Shown here in pieces: positions 12,446 through 24,300 of a stretch of DNA of 64,000 nt. The DNA is from Sipunculus nudus. Taxonomy: Eukaryota > Annelida > Sipuncula > Golfingiida > Sipunculidae. Positions within the stretch are counted from its first letter, which is position 1, and each line of letters opens with the position of its first letter. Made by a program: the position numbers and the translations under genes. The stretch is from NCBI GenBank assembly GCA_026874595.1, contig CM049319.1, positions 19,013,101 to 19,077,100 of the forward strand. The letters are read 5' to 3'. The notes beneath the pieces were generated by a model, which was not told the DNA's origin, searched no databases, and saw only the letters and a list, made by a program, of their open reading frames with translations.

Positions 12446-14770
12446 GAAATCTCTTCTGACGATCACCCCGCTGACGACCAAAACTGCTAAGACGGCCACA
12501 GTTTTAGGTCCCGCACTATTGTAAATCATCATAACAAAAACTGCTGCTAACACGACCACTTTGTCCGGTCCCGCAGTAGTTGTTTAAACAACAAACTATC
12601 TCACACGAACAAAATGAATATTATTAAACACTGAAGCATTAACATAGAATAAGTAATATTAACTTCTAGTCCGTCACTCAACTAACATCTAATAAAGGAA
12701 ACAAGTGGTTTTCTTTTTTATATATGAGTGGTAACTACTTTTTTATATTTTTATATGTGCTTAGTATCAAATAAAGGTTAATAAAATAGCTAGAATAACT
12801 ATTAATGCAATAATCGATTTTTGTTTAATGAGTGGCTTTGATTCAATATATGGATTATATCGATACATTGTTAAAGCACTAATTTTACAGGGAAAGTCCC
12901 TCTGCGGACACAATTATCACAAATTAAGGGCTATTAACCAACGCGAAAGCTCGTGATGTTGATTACGACTCTTATATGATATCTTTCTGTTACCGGCAAA
13001 CACGAAGGCTTCCAATCGATCTGTATAATGGCGATTTTTGATGAATGGTATTATTTAAGGAGGAAGCAACATCCGCCGCACGTAATAAACTTAGGTTCGT
13101 CTCAGAAAAAAAGAATTATAACGGTATGGCTTATAACCCTTTCAAATGCAATAGCTTCAGTTTCAAACAGTATAATGCACAGACAGTTCTTTTCAATATT
13201 CTCTATTTTGGGCGAAAACAACAATATGATTTAGCAAGATACCATACTGACGTGATCCACGTATTGCATCAGTCAAAAGTCACGTGGAAGACCATTTGCA
13301 TGTCCACTGACCACAATATAAGAGTGAGAATGTTTTTTTAACCATCTTATAACCAGTATTGTTTAAAATGCTTGGGTTTATTTCAATTGAATGCAGAAAT
13401 GAGCACCAGAGTAATCGAGTGCGGATATTTTTTAAGACTACTCGCATCCGAAATTAGGACTCGAGTATTCCTATATAGGCATGCATTATTTTACAGTAAA
13501 ACATATATTCTTGTACGTATTTATTATGATTGTCAAGATATTTTGTTTCTGACCACTTTGCAAAATATGCATAATCAAAGTTAGCAGCAAGTCTTTATCA
13601 GCCTTACCACCTTAAATAGTCAACCATTATATCCTCAAATATGTTAGCAGTATATAATTAATACGGTATTTAATATAATATTAATTTTTATATAGTTAAT
13701 TGCTTTTATGCTCTCACTTCCTATTTTCCTCTTTTATAATTAATATTCCCGTGGAATTCCATATTAGCATGTACTCGGACATTACGAGAATTTAAAGTCC
13801 CATATTTGTCACCCGTATAAGCACTGTATCTAATCATTTCGAAACATGTTTGCACTGTGAAAAGGGAAATAGTTAAATAGACTTACACGGGTAACTCCTT
13901 TTGACACGGCTATGTGTAACATCCCGTTTCTTTCGACTTGTACCTCCCAATACTGACAGCAGGGCCGGGCTGGTCGTGAGGGCTGACTGTTTGACAGGAC
14001 TCATGTTGCACACTGTCACGGCCGGAAAAAAAACAGCCTTCCCCTGAGGCTGGATTATGACATTTACGTTGACGTCATACCGGAAGTAAATGTAGAACAC
14101 GTTATAAACGCTGTAAGCGAACGCAGCCAGGGTGACTAATGTCACCAGAATCCAAAATACTTTCTTCACTTTTCCTAAAAAATCAAAATAAAAAAAAAAA
14201 AAACTCAGTGTCTATCACGAAGACTTTACATTCTAAACAAAATTATTTGGGTGGCCCATGTATTCTATGTCGATCAAATATAAATTATATACAAAATACA
14301 AGATAGTGTTATTATAAATTTTGTTTGCAGACTTAGAGAAACTTGGTTTCAGGAATGAACACATCACAACAAAGATCCCCCCCCCCTTTCCCGTATCGCA
14401 AATGAAGATTTCCTATGTTCCTCCCTAATTATCACTCAACTAATGTTTTGACAATAATGTGTTTAGATCCTCCTGTGATGAAAACTTGTTTTCGATTCAT
14501 TGTGAAGACAATTTATACAGGTATAATTGTTTGTCACATGTATTTGAGTATCCAAATGATGATTATTTTATCAATCGTGTCTTATTGGCACTTTTTAATG
14601 AAAGTCTTAATATTAAACTTACCCCGTGCAGTATATATATGTGGTATACCGTGTGCTGTTGTGTTCTCTTTCAGCCCTTCCAACAACCACCAAGCTTTCG
14701 TCATTTCCGGTGGATGTTTCGAGAGGGAAGAAGGGGTATGAAATTCATATCTCTGGGTATCTCTCTCCAT
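1395..14770 (-). CDS. DEG/ENaC-family cation channel with inserted C-type lectin domain and mucin-like stalk (paralog A), 12 exons
   Basis: Predicted exons, in order: 14770-14623, 14174-13887, 12377-12191, 10894-10692, 9414-8968, 8370-8261, 8116-7953, 7002-6892, 6211-6079, 5132-5056, 2738-2589, 1706-1395. All have AG acceptors and GT donors, and intron phases agree throughout if one missing T near 9092-9095 is restored. That gives about 776 codons, against roughly 500-650 for a typical ASIC/ENaC. Domain order: cytosolic N-terminus with the HG motif (residues 40-41), TM1 (about 55-76), palm strand FPAVTVCN (99-106), furin-type sites RKKR (133) and RVKR (142), a C-type lectin-like domain (about 146-273), a Thr/Ser-rich stalk (about 276-385), then the canonical finger/thumb/palm cysteines, TM2 (about 684-706, G-F-S filter at 690-692) and a 70-residue tail. 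By family it should be a trimeric plasma-membrane sodium or cation channel; the lectin domain suggests a carbohydrate or protein ligand (inference). Expression is unknown. Confidence 0.85.
1859..2284. repeat. GATA/GACA tetranucleotide microsatellite
   Basis: An imperfect (AGAT)n/(AGAC)n array fills the last intron of gene A. An antisense open frame of Leu/Ser/Tyr residues at 2149-2520 is only this repeat. Confidence 0.95.
2589..2738 (-). CDS. Gene A exon 11: pre-TM2 palm strand
   Basis: It encodes DALRKQFSGVVPTLF, then KKYERNVLRVDVYYQDMNLK and EKPAYG, matching the ENI-x-LDIFF region just before TM2. The donor is GTGAGT, phase 0. An in-frame TAG directly before the exon confirms the acceptor. 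Confidence 0.87.
2739..5055. other. Gene A intron 10
   Basis: An AT-rich intron of 2.3 kb. I see no conserved coding segment and no clear mobile element in it. Confidence 0.55.
5056..5132 (-). CDS. Gene A exon 10: KCPRSC element with one cysteine replaced
   Basis: A TATTTTAG acceptor is followed by DDCRYEVNNMYRENQIKSKC, then PRSCRQ. Gene B and the wider family have C-x-C-P-x-x-C here; in A the first cysteine is serine. The donor is GTTAAA, which is weak. The exon ends in phase 0, whereas gene B exon 10 ends in phase 2. Confidence 0.78.
6079..6211 (-). CDS. Gene A exon 9: CGC cysteine-rich thumb
   Basis: It encodes ACFKTCYQSHVIKRCGCAES, the conserved C-x3-C-x8-C-G-C thumb motif, followed by a proline-bearing strand. 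The donor is GTAAAA, phase 1. Confidence 0.9.
6892..7002 (-). CDS. Gene A exon 8
   Basis: It encodes VQIIRIPDPYGDCVDPKLPR, then LNVFEEQFPVKYSTL, which matches the family segment PYG-x-C before the cysteine-rich thumb. It is 111 nt, phase 0 at both ends, as in gene B. Confidence 0.9.
7120..7503 (-). mobile_element. tRNA-derived SINE in gene A intron
   Basis: On the minus strand a Pol III B-box-like GAGTTCGCATCC follows an A-box-like TGGCTCAGG. The body shares TTCAC(T)CACAAAC, CTCGGTGGTATGA and CCCAGGG-CCGCAGGTG with the copy at 34741-35030. Confidence 0.65.
7953..8116 (-). CDS. Gene A exon 7: GLSLVLNIGQDEY palm segment
   Basis: It encodes LSLVLNIGQDEYVEAIGDSA, GARVVIHDQ, PFPEEEG and SPGYATSVG, a core ASIC/ENaC palm block. 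The first 96 nt are identical to gene B exon 7, an unusually high match compared with neighbouring exons. Confidence 0.92.
8261..8370 (-). CDS. Gene A exon 6: GNCYIFNSG thumb/palm segment
   Basis: It encodes FTFFYNTVHGNCYIFNSGW, the very conserved GxCYTFN-type DEG/ENaC signature, then LSKIGRKNG. It is 110 nt with the same phases as gene B exon 6. Confidence 0.9.
8968..9414 (-). CDS. Gene A exon 5: mucin-like Thr/Ser stalk and re-entry into finger domain (one-base frameshift)
   Basis: A Thr/Ser/Pro-rich stretch of about 110 residues, probably heavily O-glycosylated and only weakly repetitive, is followed by PPGPQPIPG and PERI. The frame then breaks at 9092-9095, where three A on the plus strand stand where gene B implies four. 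After the break the frame reads QVTEVPADLPEEEKKALGF and SEFILSCKYDGSSC, matching gene B and the family's SC-x-F-x-G-xx-C finger motif. The donor is GTACGT. Intron phases require one more base than is present (448 rather than 447). Confidence 0.82.
10692..10894 (-). CDS. Gene A exon 4: second half of C-type lectin-like domain with EPD motif
   Basis: It encodes ALIGLLQ (a WIGL-like core strand), YNNWESGEPDRRRSCVIL and YRWKTEDCSKDRLALC, with three CTLD cysteines in standard order. The EPN/QPD sugar-specificity position reads EPD. The WND position reads WKT, so one set of the usual calcium ligands is altered. Phase 2 in, phase 1 out. Confidence 0.87.
11065..11131. repeat. (TA)n microsatellite
   Basis: An uninterrupted TA run of about 67 bp in a gene A intron. 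Overlapping frames of Tyr/Ile are artefacts. Confidence 0.97.
12191..12377 (-). CDS. Gene A exon 3: first half of C-type lectin-like domain
   Basis: The exon follows a TTACAG acceptor just inside a (TA)n tract and encodes FQTCNSQTIEP, then GFCYTLYSDEKY and EALSKCNSIGMSLAVI. This is the long-form CTLD N-terminus with an extra cysteine pair, helix 1 and the first structural cysteine. Its 187-nt length and phases (1 to 2) equal gene B exon 3. The only long open frames in this stretch are TA-repeat artefacts, so the exon is easily missed. Confidence 0.85.
12381..12443. repeat. (TA)n microsatellite abutting a splice acceptor
   Basis: A TA run of about 60 bp lies immediately upstream, in gene A's sense, of the TTACAG acceptor of exon 3. 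It takes the place of a normal polypyrimidine tract. Confidence 0.95.
13887..14174 (-). CDS. Gene A exon 2: TM1, first palm strand and furin-type sites
   Basis: A poly-pyrimidine acceptor is followed by KVKKVFWILVTLVTLAAF (TM1), then FFPAVTVCNMSP, the family's first palm strand. The exon ends with two basic proprotein-convertase consensus sites, RKKR then D and RVKR then S, nine residues apart. It closes with a strong GTAAGT donor in phase 1. Confidence 0.88.
14623..14770 (-). CDS. Gene A exon 1: cytosolic N-terminus with HG gating motif
   Basis: The start ATG is at 14770-14768, preceded by a possible acceptor (a pyrimidine-poor tract ending in AG), so the 5' UTR is probably on an upstream exon. 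The exon encodes MERDTQRYEF and ends in LKENTTAHGIP, the conserved DEG/ENaC His-Gly gating region. The donor is GTAAGT and the phase is 1. Its 148-nt length equals gene B exon 1, which supports this start in both paralogs. Confidence 0.85.
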
Positions 14771-17178
14771 TTTCTGTCTATTTAATTTAAAACGTGTTTT
14801 TTCCATAAAGACAAATCATAAAACATGCAAACTCATAAAAATGTAACAAATACTTACTGTAACAATAGAGAATAATTTGTGTTTATGACGTTAAGTTGCT
14901 ATGGTGTTAGGGATAGGCCGGGCAATTGTATGATTTTTGCTTTTTAAATACAAAAAATACCGTATGTAATATTGTTGAAATATGTTATGCTTAAATTTAC
15001 GAAATCAACAACATGTTAATATACGAATAATATCGCATACACAGAAGGTCCTACATACCCTTGAGCGTCACAGCGTCAAATTATGATGAAAGCCCAATTG
15101 GGTGTCAGTGGTGTCCAATTGTAATTCAGTTGCATAGGCAACAGCTTTTTAATCAAGGTTCACAATACCACTGCTTGCCCTCAAACATATAACAGTATGA
15201 CGTAAAATACTGTAACCCTTCGAAATTAGCTTTGCATTCACACTTTTTGTAACTAACATACAGTTGCAAACGCTCTACACAGTAACCTTGTAATCTGAAC
15301 TAGATTCATGAGCGCATTTAAGTACACTTGAGCTCAAGGGTACGCTTACTAGAATTAGTTTTAAAAAACATGAAAGGTGTAAAAGCTCCTCAACCAGTCT
15401 TTAAGACGGTGGGCCATCAAGATCTTGCTAAATCGATATGTGGATGAAAAAGTGCAAATTAGAAGTGTTTCGGTAAATACTTTACATATTGTCCGTATCA
15501 TGGGATGGAATTACTTTTCTTTTAGTTTCTTCTTCTTGACGTTCAAGCTCTGGTGTGGACATTAAAATCTTTTGAAACTCGCTATTCGGACGTAATAATG
15601 TGAAAGTGCCATTTTCAAATATTTGACAACAGCTTTCGGGCTTCTTAACGCCTTAGATAAATGAAAGCAGGGTTGAACGAATCGATTACTTCGCTGAGAA
15701 AGGGAGGGGCCACACCATCATGTACTATATAAAGTCTTATGCTTCATTGATCCGCTGAAATGCCCCATGCCGTTGCTTTGTGAATGTACCTGCATCCTTG
15801 AGAACGTGAATCATAAGAGTTCGGGAAAATGGAGCTTTCCGAGCACGAGCCTATTTTCTTTTTATTAACAATTTTTCCAATATGTTCACATGGAAAAGTC
15901 AGTTAAATGCTGACAGTGATGAATTTCAATTTAATCGAAAGATTGGTCCTGTTTATTTATTTGCAAAATATAAAAAATGTATATTACTAATTTTCTTTTC
16001 AACAAGTGTTTGATGGAAATTTTGTAATGAAGTTTGTTTAGATATGTTACAGTTTATTCTCATTTCGATCAACCATTATATTTATTTTATTTATTTATTT
16101 ATTTTTTTGCTTTTACGGAACAACTGACCTGCGAGTGAAAAAAAACATGCACAGTAAGAGATCATGAAATATCTATGTAACATTCCACACACTAGCTGAC
16201 TGAGCACATGACACTCTCGTCAAACAAACACGTAAGTTCCGGCTGATTGCACCGAGACACCTTGACCTGTATTTGTACAACCCCTCCCTTACACCTCTTA
16301 TTACCGCCAGGTAGCTGGCGGTAACAATCTAATATCTATATTTGAAGTGTCGGTGTCACTAAACCGTTGTCACGCAACTATTCAGTGGCCACGCCAAGTT
16401 CAGAAAGTAAACACACAGTATCTGTCGCCGCTGACATGTGTCGCTAGTTTGCTGTGCACGATCTATCTTGACCTACGGTTTTTAGGAGGGATCGAATGAA
16501 CACCTATGTCTCTCTGTATAGTGGTATTTGTTCCCTTGCTGTATTGAAACGTTGATCTGATCCGGATCGAAGTCATTTATTTTCTGTTTTACTTTTTTGT
16601 ATCTGTTAAATCGTCATATTAATTATACAATCTACAGTCGTCAAGCGATAATAGAACCCCTCTCCCCCTTCCCCCGGACCCGCAACTTAGCGATAATTGG
16701 GGTTCGTCTTTTGGATTTGGTTCAAGGTAAAAAATAAGTAATATGTGCAAATTTGTGACCCCCGGCTATAATTGTGCCCAAGTTAAAGCATTGGAATTTA
16801 AGCTACATTTGAGAGCTATCGCAAACGGAAAATTGGGAAGAAAGAAAAAAAATGATTCTATAGTTAAACACCGGGTGTGGAGGTGGTGGGGGGGGGGGCT
16901 AAGTAGGCATTGAATGTTCACAAACAAAAATACCCTTAGTTATTAATATAGACAGAGAAATCACATAAATTCTTTTTTCAAAAATGGACCTTTCATGCAG
17001 ACCGATACTTTATACGCAGAAAGGTTAATATCTCAAAACCCTTGCCTGATCAAACCGCATCCCATGCAAACTAAGTTACCATACAAGCAGACAAGCATAT
17101 AATGGTATAAAATTGCCTTTTGTATGTTTTTTTTAGCTTTTTGGAAATAATATACTATACTATTACACACACGTACAA

Positions 17179-17188
<10 letters not shown>

Positions 17189-17231
<43 letters not shown>
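17189..17231. repeat. (TA)n microsatellite with CA prefix
   Basis: CACACACA followed by a TA run, between genes A and B. Confidence 0.95.
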
Positions 17232-17235
<4 letters not shown>

Positions 17236-18217
17236 GCACTATAAATTAACAGTATTTAAGGACCAATACTATGTGGTTTCTCTAATGCTAAAGAGGTAAA
17301 GGTAAGGTAAATCATTAAAGAATCATGTATTAATTATGGAATCATGGAAAAATAGTACACATTGGCTTAAAAACTGCAATATATCTGTCCTCTTAGAATT
17401 TGCAGTTTAACATGTGACTTAATTCCAGCGATTCAGTCCGAGTAGGCCAGAGTTAAAACAGAAAAATGAAGCCTTTATCATTTCTGTCCAACTGAAAGCC
17501 CGCCACGTTTCTAATCCGCATGTGCAAATATCGTCTTTAACTTGTCTTGGATAAGTTAAAGGAACCTGCACTTGATTTTCCGTAACATTTAAAATATTTT
17601 TTATTCCACTTTTAAAGCTTTTCGATTTTGATAAGATCGTGTAATCCCCAAATCTTATACTGAAGCTCCATGTGACCGCACAAAAGATGCCTCATATTAT
17701 ATTAAGTTTATAAATTAACAAGATTCTTTTGTTCGCTGAAATATGAAACTCGATCACATTAATTTTCCCACGGGTGACGGCTCTTTCACGGATCTATATC
17801 CCCAACGAGAAAGAGAAAGAGGAGTAAACAAGAACGCTTTTAACCTTTGCTCGGCTCTTTATCAGCTTGGTTGACTGAACGCTCAGGGAAGTCGATATGT
17901 CTTGTAGTTAACGGTTCAGTACGTAATTACTTATGTTTCACATAAAGTGATTAACACAGATCATCGACTCAGAGCGTGGGCCTTAACAAGGTATAGTTCT
18001 TACACAATACTTGAAGCAAAATAAAGGTAACTTCTCACACTTGCGAATTTTTACTGACACGTAATCCAACAATACCGAAGACTGAATATTGAAGGTACAT
18101 TTGATCATTTCATCATCGTTGAATAGTATATTTTGATAAGCTTTTTACGTTCATTACATTCATTATTCTTATATAAACTTTACTTGTATGTACTTTGGTT
18201 GATTCATATTCGCGATG

Positions 18218-18218
<1 letters not shown>

Positions 18219-18248
<30 letters not shown>
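18219..18248. repeat. (TA)n microsatellite
   Basis: A TA run of about 30 bp upstream of gene B exon 1. Confidence 0.93.
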
Positions 18249-18251
<3 letters not shown>

Positions 18252-18804
18252 TTAATCATTTTATCAGATATAATGCTGGTTTAGATATTCCAAAGAGTTG
18301 AACAACAGCATTACTTACTTTCATCCTGTGGTTTATCCTGATGGACTTCCATCAGATCTAGTTTTGTTAGTTGGCAAATAATATGCAAATAAATATCAAA
18401 TAATAACCAAATATTAATTTCAAATTTTCTTCGAGTCAGATCCTCTCAGACAAATTTCTTGGCGGGCCCCATTGTCGGTATATTTTGATTTATTCAATAA
18501 ACGATTTAATAATATTTGACGTGGCATCATAAATATCGATTTATAAGTAAAATGAATAAAACTTTACTAAATAAAAGACGAAGCAAGAAAGAAACCGATT
18601 AATTTAACTAACAGGATATTCAGCTAGGCTATTTTTGCACCATCTTTTGCGGTATTTTAAGCTCCAAGAAAGGTGAAAACTACTTATATTTTATTGAGGT
18701 CATTTAAAATAAATTTAACGACTTCTCGACTAATAATAGTTGTTGTCCGAGATCCTGTCCTAGATGTATTTGTTTTTAAAAATTTTTTATTTTACAGCTG
18801 ACAT

Positions 18805-18952
18805 ATGGAGCGGAAAACTCATAAATATGAATTTCCTACCCCTTTCACCCTCCACAAACATCCGCCGGATGTGCCGAAAGTAGAGTGGTTGCTGGAAGGG
18901 CTGAAAGAGAACACGACTGCTCACGGGATTCCGCAAATAGATTCTGCGCGAG
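18805..18952 (+). CDS. Gene B exon 1: cytosolic N-terminus with HG gating motif
   Basis: The ATG lies eight bases downstream of a TTTACAG acceptor, implying an upstream 5' UTR exon. It encodes MERKTHKYEF and LKENTTAHGIP. The GTAGAA donor is in phase 1, with the same length as gene A exon 1. Confidence 0.85.
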
Positions 18953-20838
18953 GTAGAACTGAGTTCGCTTTCATTAGTTACTTTATAAAATAATAATGAG
19001 TTCTTTGTGGGTAAAAATGAGCAACTAGAGTCCAGCCCACATAATATATGCAATGGTTTTGTTGATAATTATGAAATGCTCACCTGTTTATTTAAAGATA
19101 TCCATTTTGATTACTAATTGTTGGGTTTATACTGTAATTACTCTCCTTGCATCAATTTGAACCTTCCCCCAGAAGTCAGGGACCTTCAATTTGCCATAGA
19201 AAGCAGTGGCTACACGAAACGATGTCAGGGACGCCTGCCGTATATACGAAACGATGTCAGGGACGCCCGCTGTGTGACGAGCGTATACTGTAAAGCACTT
19301 GTTGATGAAGTGACGTCTTCTGGTTCACCATTGGCCTTATTTCGGGTGGCGGGTGTGTGTGTTGTTTCGGGGGGGGGGGGGGGCAAGGTTTCTCCTGTCT
19401 ATGCCTGCTCCAATCGTTATTAATGAAAACGTATGCCTTTGAATGTTTAAATAATAAGTAGGATATAAATAATTAAGGGTTTACACTGAGCAAGCACTTT
19501 TGATGAAACGACGTGGTCCGAGTGAAGAAATTGAGGAGGATTTTTTAGGAAGGATTTTATTCTCTGTCTTTAGGGGAGGGTGAATTGTCCCTTGTGTGTG
19601 TTTGTGTGTGTGGGGGGGTGGGGGGTGGGGTCTGCCAGTATTGCTTTAGATTTTCCTCCTCACATTTTCTCAGCCCACCAGGCTCATATGGTTTGACGGT
19701 GCAAGTTAATAATTTATAATATTATGGTAACAGTTCCTCTAAATTTGTACTAAACGCCTGTAACAAATTGTACAATTGTTAATTAAGTCACAATGTCTTG
19801 ATATAACTATTTCTTACTTTTTTTGCATTTATTATATTTTTTTCCACAAGTTAATTTTTCCAGGAGTACTTGATTCATTCGGCGACAGTTCACTTCTCAA
19901 TGTTAAATGATTTATATTTTAAAATATCACAAAAAGTTAAGGGAATTAACCCCGATATGTATGGGACACATGTATAAGTTTTGATTTATAACATAGGCTT
20001 TAACTGATAAAAGATACTAGGATAAAAGCTCTTATATCGGACAGAGAGCGTTCTGCAAGATTCAAGCTTTCATTATTTTATTATGTCGTCTTTAATACCT
20101 CGGATAAAAATTTTTTTTTTTGCTATTATCCTTTCTTAATTTAGGGGAAATGTGTCAAGTACAAGTGCATATCAATGTCATTATTACCTGCGAAATATCG
20201 TACAAAGTGCAAAACAATCTATTTGCAGGTAAGGTCAAAAAGATCTTTTGGATAATGGTGGTTTTAGTTACACTGGCAGCATTTGGGTTCAGTGTTTACA
20301 TCCGGTATGACGTCATTGTGAATGTGATGATTTTAAGTCTCAGAGAAAAGCTGTATTTCCGGCCGTGACCGTGTGTAACATGAGTCCTGTCAAACAGCTC
20401 TATCCCTCAGCCCAGCCCTGCACTCCGTCCTGTATGGAAACAGTCGCAAGAAACGGGACGTAACACATAGCCGTGTAAAAAGGAGTTACCCATGTACGTG
20501 GTATCTGATAGTTATATATCCTTATCATATATAAGCACTTTTAAGGGACTCTGACTTTTACTCCGAAGTGGAGATAAGGACTCAAGAAATGATACAGTCT
20601 ATTTACAGTCAAGTAGTAAAGAGCTCTGTCTCATATTTTAGACATTTTTACATGCGCGAACTACCAGCGGGATGTTAGGCATACGAAAAGATTGACTTTA
20701 TTTATCTAAACTATCTGTAAGAATACATATTATACCTAAACTCTCTATTTAACGTTTCTTTTAATCGGGACACATATTAGACTCGGACTCAGACTTGGAC
20801 GCGAATTCAAAAAGACTCGGACCAGAAGCGAACTACCA

Positions 20839-20912
<74 letters not shown>

Positions 20913-21306
20913 GAAGAAAAATTATTCAGGGGAATAGGTTGGGCCGATCGAACCAATGTCGGTGGCGCACATGTCCGGCGTTCCAATCGTTTCGCTAGAA
21001 AAGCACGCTTCACTAGCGAGACAGTTCGGTCCGCTTTTATGTCACCCCGTAACACACCCCCTCTTAAGAGCGTTCTGCAATCAGAACAAGTCTAATTATC
21101 CCAGGAGTCAAATTTTGGTGAGCTTTTTCCCGGGGCCACAAAGTTTACGTTGGACGAGCACCCATTTCGTTACGGATACAAATTATTTAAGGGGAAAACA
21201 CTGGGCCGATCCCGGATTCGAACCCATTTGGCTCGCACACAAGCCCGGCGTACCAACCGCTTCGCTTTTATGTCACCCCGTAACAATATTCATATATCTA
21301 TCTATC

Positions 21307-21367
<61 letters not shown>

Positions 21368-24300
21368 TAGCGAGAGAGAGAGAGAAAGAGAGAGAGAGGG
21401 GGGGGGGGACGTTCTTGTTGTTTTATCAAGTAACAACAATATTGTAAGCATATCAGGAAATGTCATACTTACACTAATGCGTATTTTTTAATGCAGTCCA
21501 GACTTGTGATTCGCAGACAACTGAGCCAATAAATAACTATTGCTTCACTCTGTTTGACGACAATGTCTACACATACACGAATGCACTCACAAAATGTCAT
21601 TCAATCGGCATGGAGGTTGAAAAAATGCCTGAACCAGAGAAGGTAGCTTGGCAGGCTGCTGAACAAACCCCACAGTCGGCCAGGTATGGTTTTATATACT
21701 AGACCCCCCAGGCCCATTTGCCTTTGGTAACCTCATGTCTTACACAGATTCCCCTCTCTGTTAAATACTGTATGCTTTTTAACAAGCATTGATGAAGGAC
21801 AATCGTACTATGTTCCTAAAAGCAAGGCCCCCGTTGCGACGAGATCAGAACTTGCTCCCACAGGCCGCCATGCCATGTGTATCATAACTTGGAACCAGTT
21901 CCCACGTGATACGGCCATAAAATTAACGACCAACATAATCCAACGTCACAAATGATCTTTTTGGGGAGCATTACCCGGGGCGACTACCTGGCAGATTTCT
22001 ATCGTATCATGGGACAGGCTCAGGGCGCCGGGAATGCACACTCCTTTTATATTTTACCTCTATGATAAAACCAAACTAATGTGTAAATTATTTCATTTAC
22101 ATTCCTGAAACGCTAAACTATGCCAGTTTCATCTTTACTATATTATCAAACTTGAAAACAATTTATTATAGGATTTATATAAATTTGTATTATTTTAGCT
22201 ATTGGGGTATGGTACTAGTGAATAAGCAAGATATGGAATATCAAGGAACAAGCAAAGCGGGACCATTAAAAAAAACATGTAGAAATCTGCATTCTAATGA
22301 ATGCAGGCCTCCGCTTTTCAATCATGCGGGCCATATTCAGAGATAAATTCTGGCATAAGTGACCGTACAGTTGAGAATATTCCTTGATGCCGTTTCCAAA
22401 TCCAGATCAAATACCGTGTCCATACCAAAATCTAATCGATTCTTCTTTGGCCCATTCCCGAAACGCCCTTCAGCTTCATGAGATTCCATTCATGACTGCG
22501 TGAATTATATTGTGTACAAATAAACACACGACCAGGAATTAACGCATACGTTCTTGTCGGAGGTTATTACTAACTTGGGATAGTAAGTATGTTTAAATGG
22601 TTTTGTACAGTTTCCTTTGATTGCTTGAATATGATTTTTTTTATCTGTTGTAGCACGGATACCGCCTGGATCGGTGTAAAAAAATCATTCGGTAAACACA
22701 GATGGGTTATCACGGAGGCAACTAATACTAATTCGGCCAATGGACAGCCAGATACTACCAAGCCTTGTGTATACATGGACCGAACAGACAGCTATAAATG
22801 GAGAACGGACCATTGCTCCGGGCATCATTTGGCTTTATGCGGTGGTCAATTAGGTAAACAAGCCTAGAAAAATAATAATGATAAACAATATTTATATAGT
22901 GCCGAAACTAACGGATTACAGGAAAAAAAAAACTCCTTTCGAGACATTTTATAAAATCATGATGAGGAAACTCTGTCTTAAGTAAAGCATTACATTTTTT
23001 TCTGTTCCAAGTATATCGCAATATGTTTATGATGATGCGTGTATGATCACAGTTAGAAAGTAATATTTTAACAAAACACCAGAACCATCAATGCCAGACA
23101 AAGAGTTATTTAGAGTTACACCTTAACCGATATCTACCCCAAAGCAGGGTATGCTACCTGACTGCAAGGGGGAAATATTGCCTTTTTAAATGTAAATATA
23201 TATCCTTTATTTTATTTCTTATAAATTTACAACGTAAATTATGTTGGAGTTGGTGTTCAGTTTACTTTTATCACAATCATTAATGTATCATTTTATGCGA
23301 CACAGAGATGATTTTTTTAAAAATCGTACCATGATCTCTATAATGAAGATTTGCGTGTTTTACTTAATATTGCATTCATTAATAATATAATTCCTTAATG
23401 AAAATTAGGTAAATAATATTAAACAATGGGTGTATCGAAAAATAATTTTGCCAAAAAAGGTTTACATCATGTACGACTGAATGATGGTGTATTTTATTCT
23501 ACATAAGTCATATTAGAAAAAAAGTAAAGTAATTAATAGAGGAATTCGGAATTATTTTCCCTACCATCGAATTCACCTTCACTAGCGGCGCCAGCTGTTC
23601 CAACTACGCTTTCAACTACGCAAGTTACAACTGAACCAACTTCTGTTCCCACCTATCAAGTAACAACTGAACCGACAACACTTCCAACTACGCAAGTAAC
23701 AACCGAACCGACTAAACTTCCAACTACGCAAGTGACAACCGAACCGACCACGCCTCCAACTACGCAAAATACAACTGAACCAACTTCTGTTCCCACCACT
23801 CAAGTAACAACTGAACTGGCAACACTTCCAAATACGCAAGTAACAACCGAACCGACTACACTTCCAACTACGCAAGTGACAACCGAACCGACTACTTATC
23901 CAACTACTCAAATGATCACCGAACCGACCACACTTCCAACTACGCAAGTTACAATCAAACCGACTTCTGTTCCAAGCACTCAGGTAACAACCGAACAGAC
24001 TACTTATATCCAACTACTCATATTATAACCGAACCGACCACCCTTCCAATTACGCAAGTAACGACCGAACTGACCACTGTCCGAACTAATCAGGTTACAA
24101 CCGAACCGACCACTGCTCCATATACAAAAGTAACAACCGAACGGACCACTCATTCAACCACTAAATTGATGACGTCATCTTCTGCGGTAACTGCCGCATC
24201 GTTTATGACGTCACCTCCAGGACCCGAACCAATTCCAGGGAGCATGTATCCGGAGCGTATTCGTCCCAAAGAATCTTTTGTGAAAGAGGAAGATGTGACC

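Larger units (their letters stand above)
14771..18804. promoter_or_regulatory. Intergenic region between divergent channel genes A and B
   Basis: About 4 kb between the two start codons. Both first coding exons follow AG acceptors, so non-coding first exons and promoters should lie here, but I could not place a TATA box or initiator with confidence. It contains (TA)n at 17189-17231 and 18219-18248, a G-rich run near 16887 and no coding signal. Confidence 0.45.

Noticed and set aside
14415-14806. Three overlapping small frames, two on the plus strand.
   Set aside because: The plus-strand frames are shadows of gene A exon 1, which has the HG motif and correct donor on the minus strand.
18787-19053. 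Minus-strand 88-residue frame.
   Set aside because: Shadow of gene B exon 1.
23612-24013. Antisense Cys/Ser/Trp-rich repeat protein of 133 residues.
   Set aside because: Mirror of the coding minisatellite of gene B exon 5; the sense strand carries the splice sites and conserved flanks.
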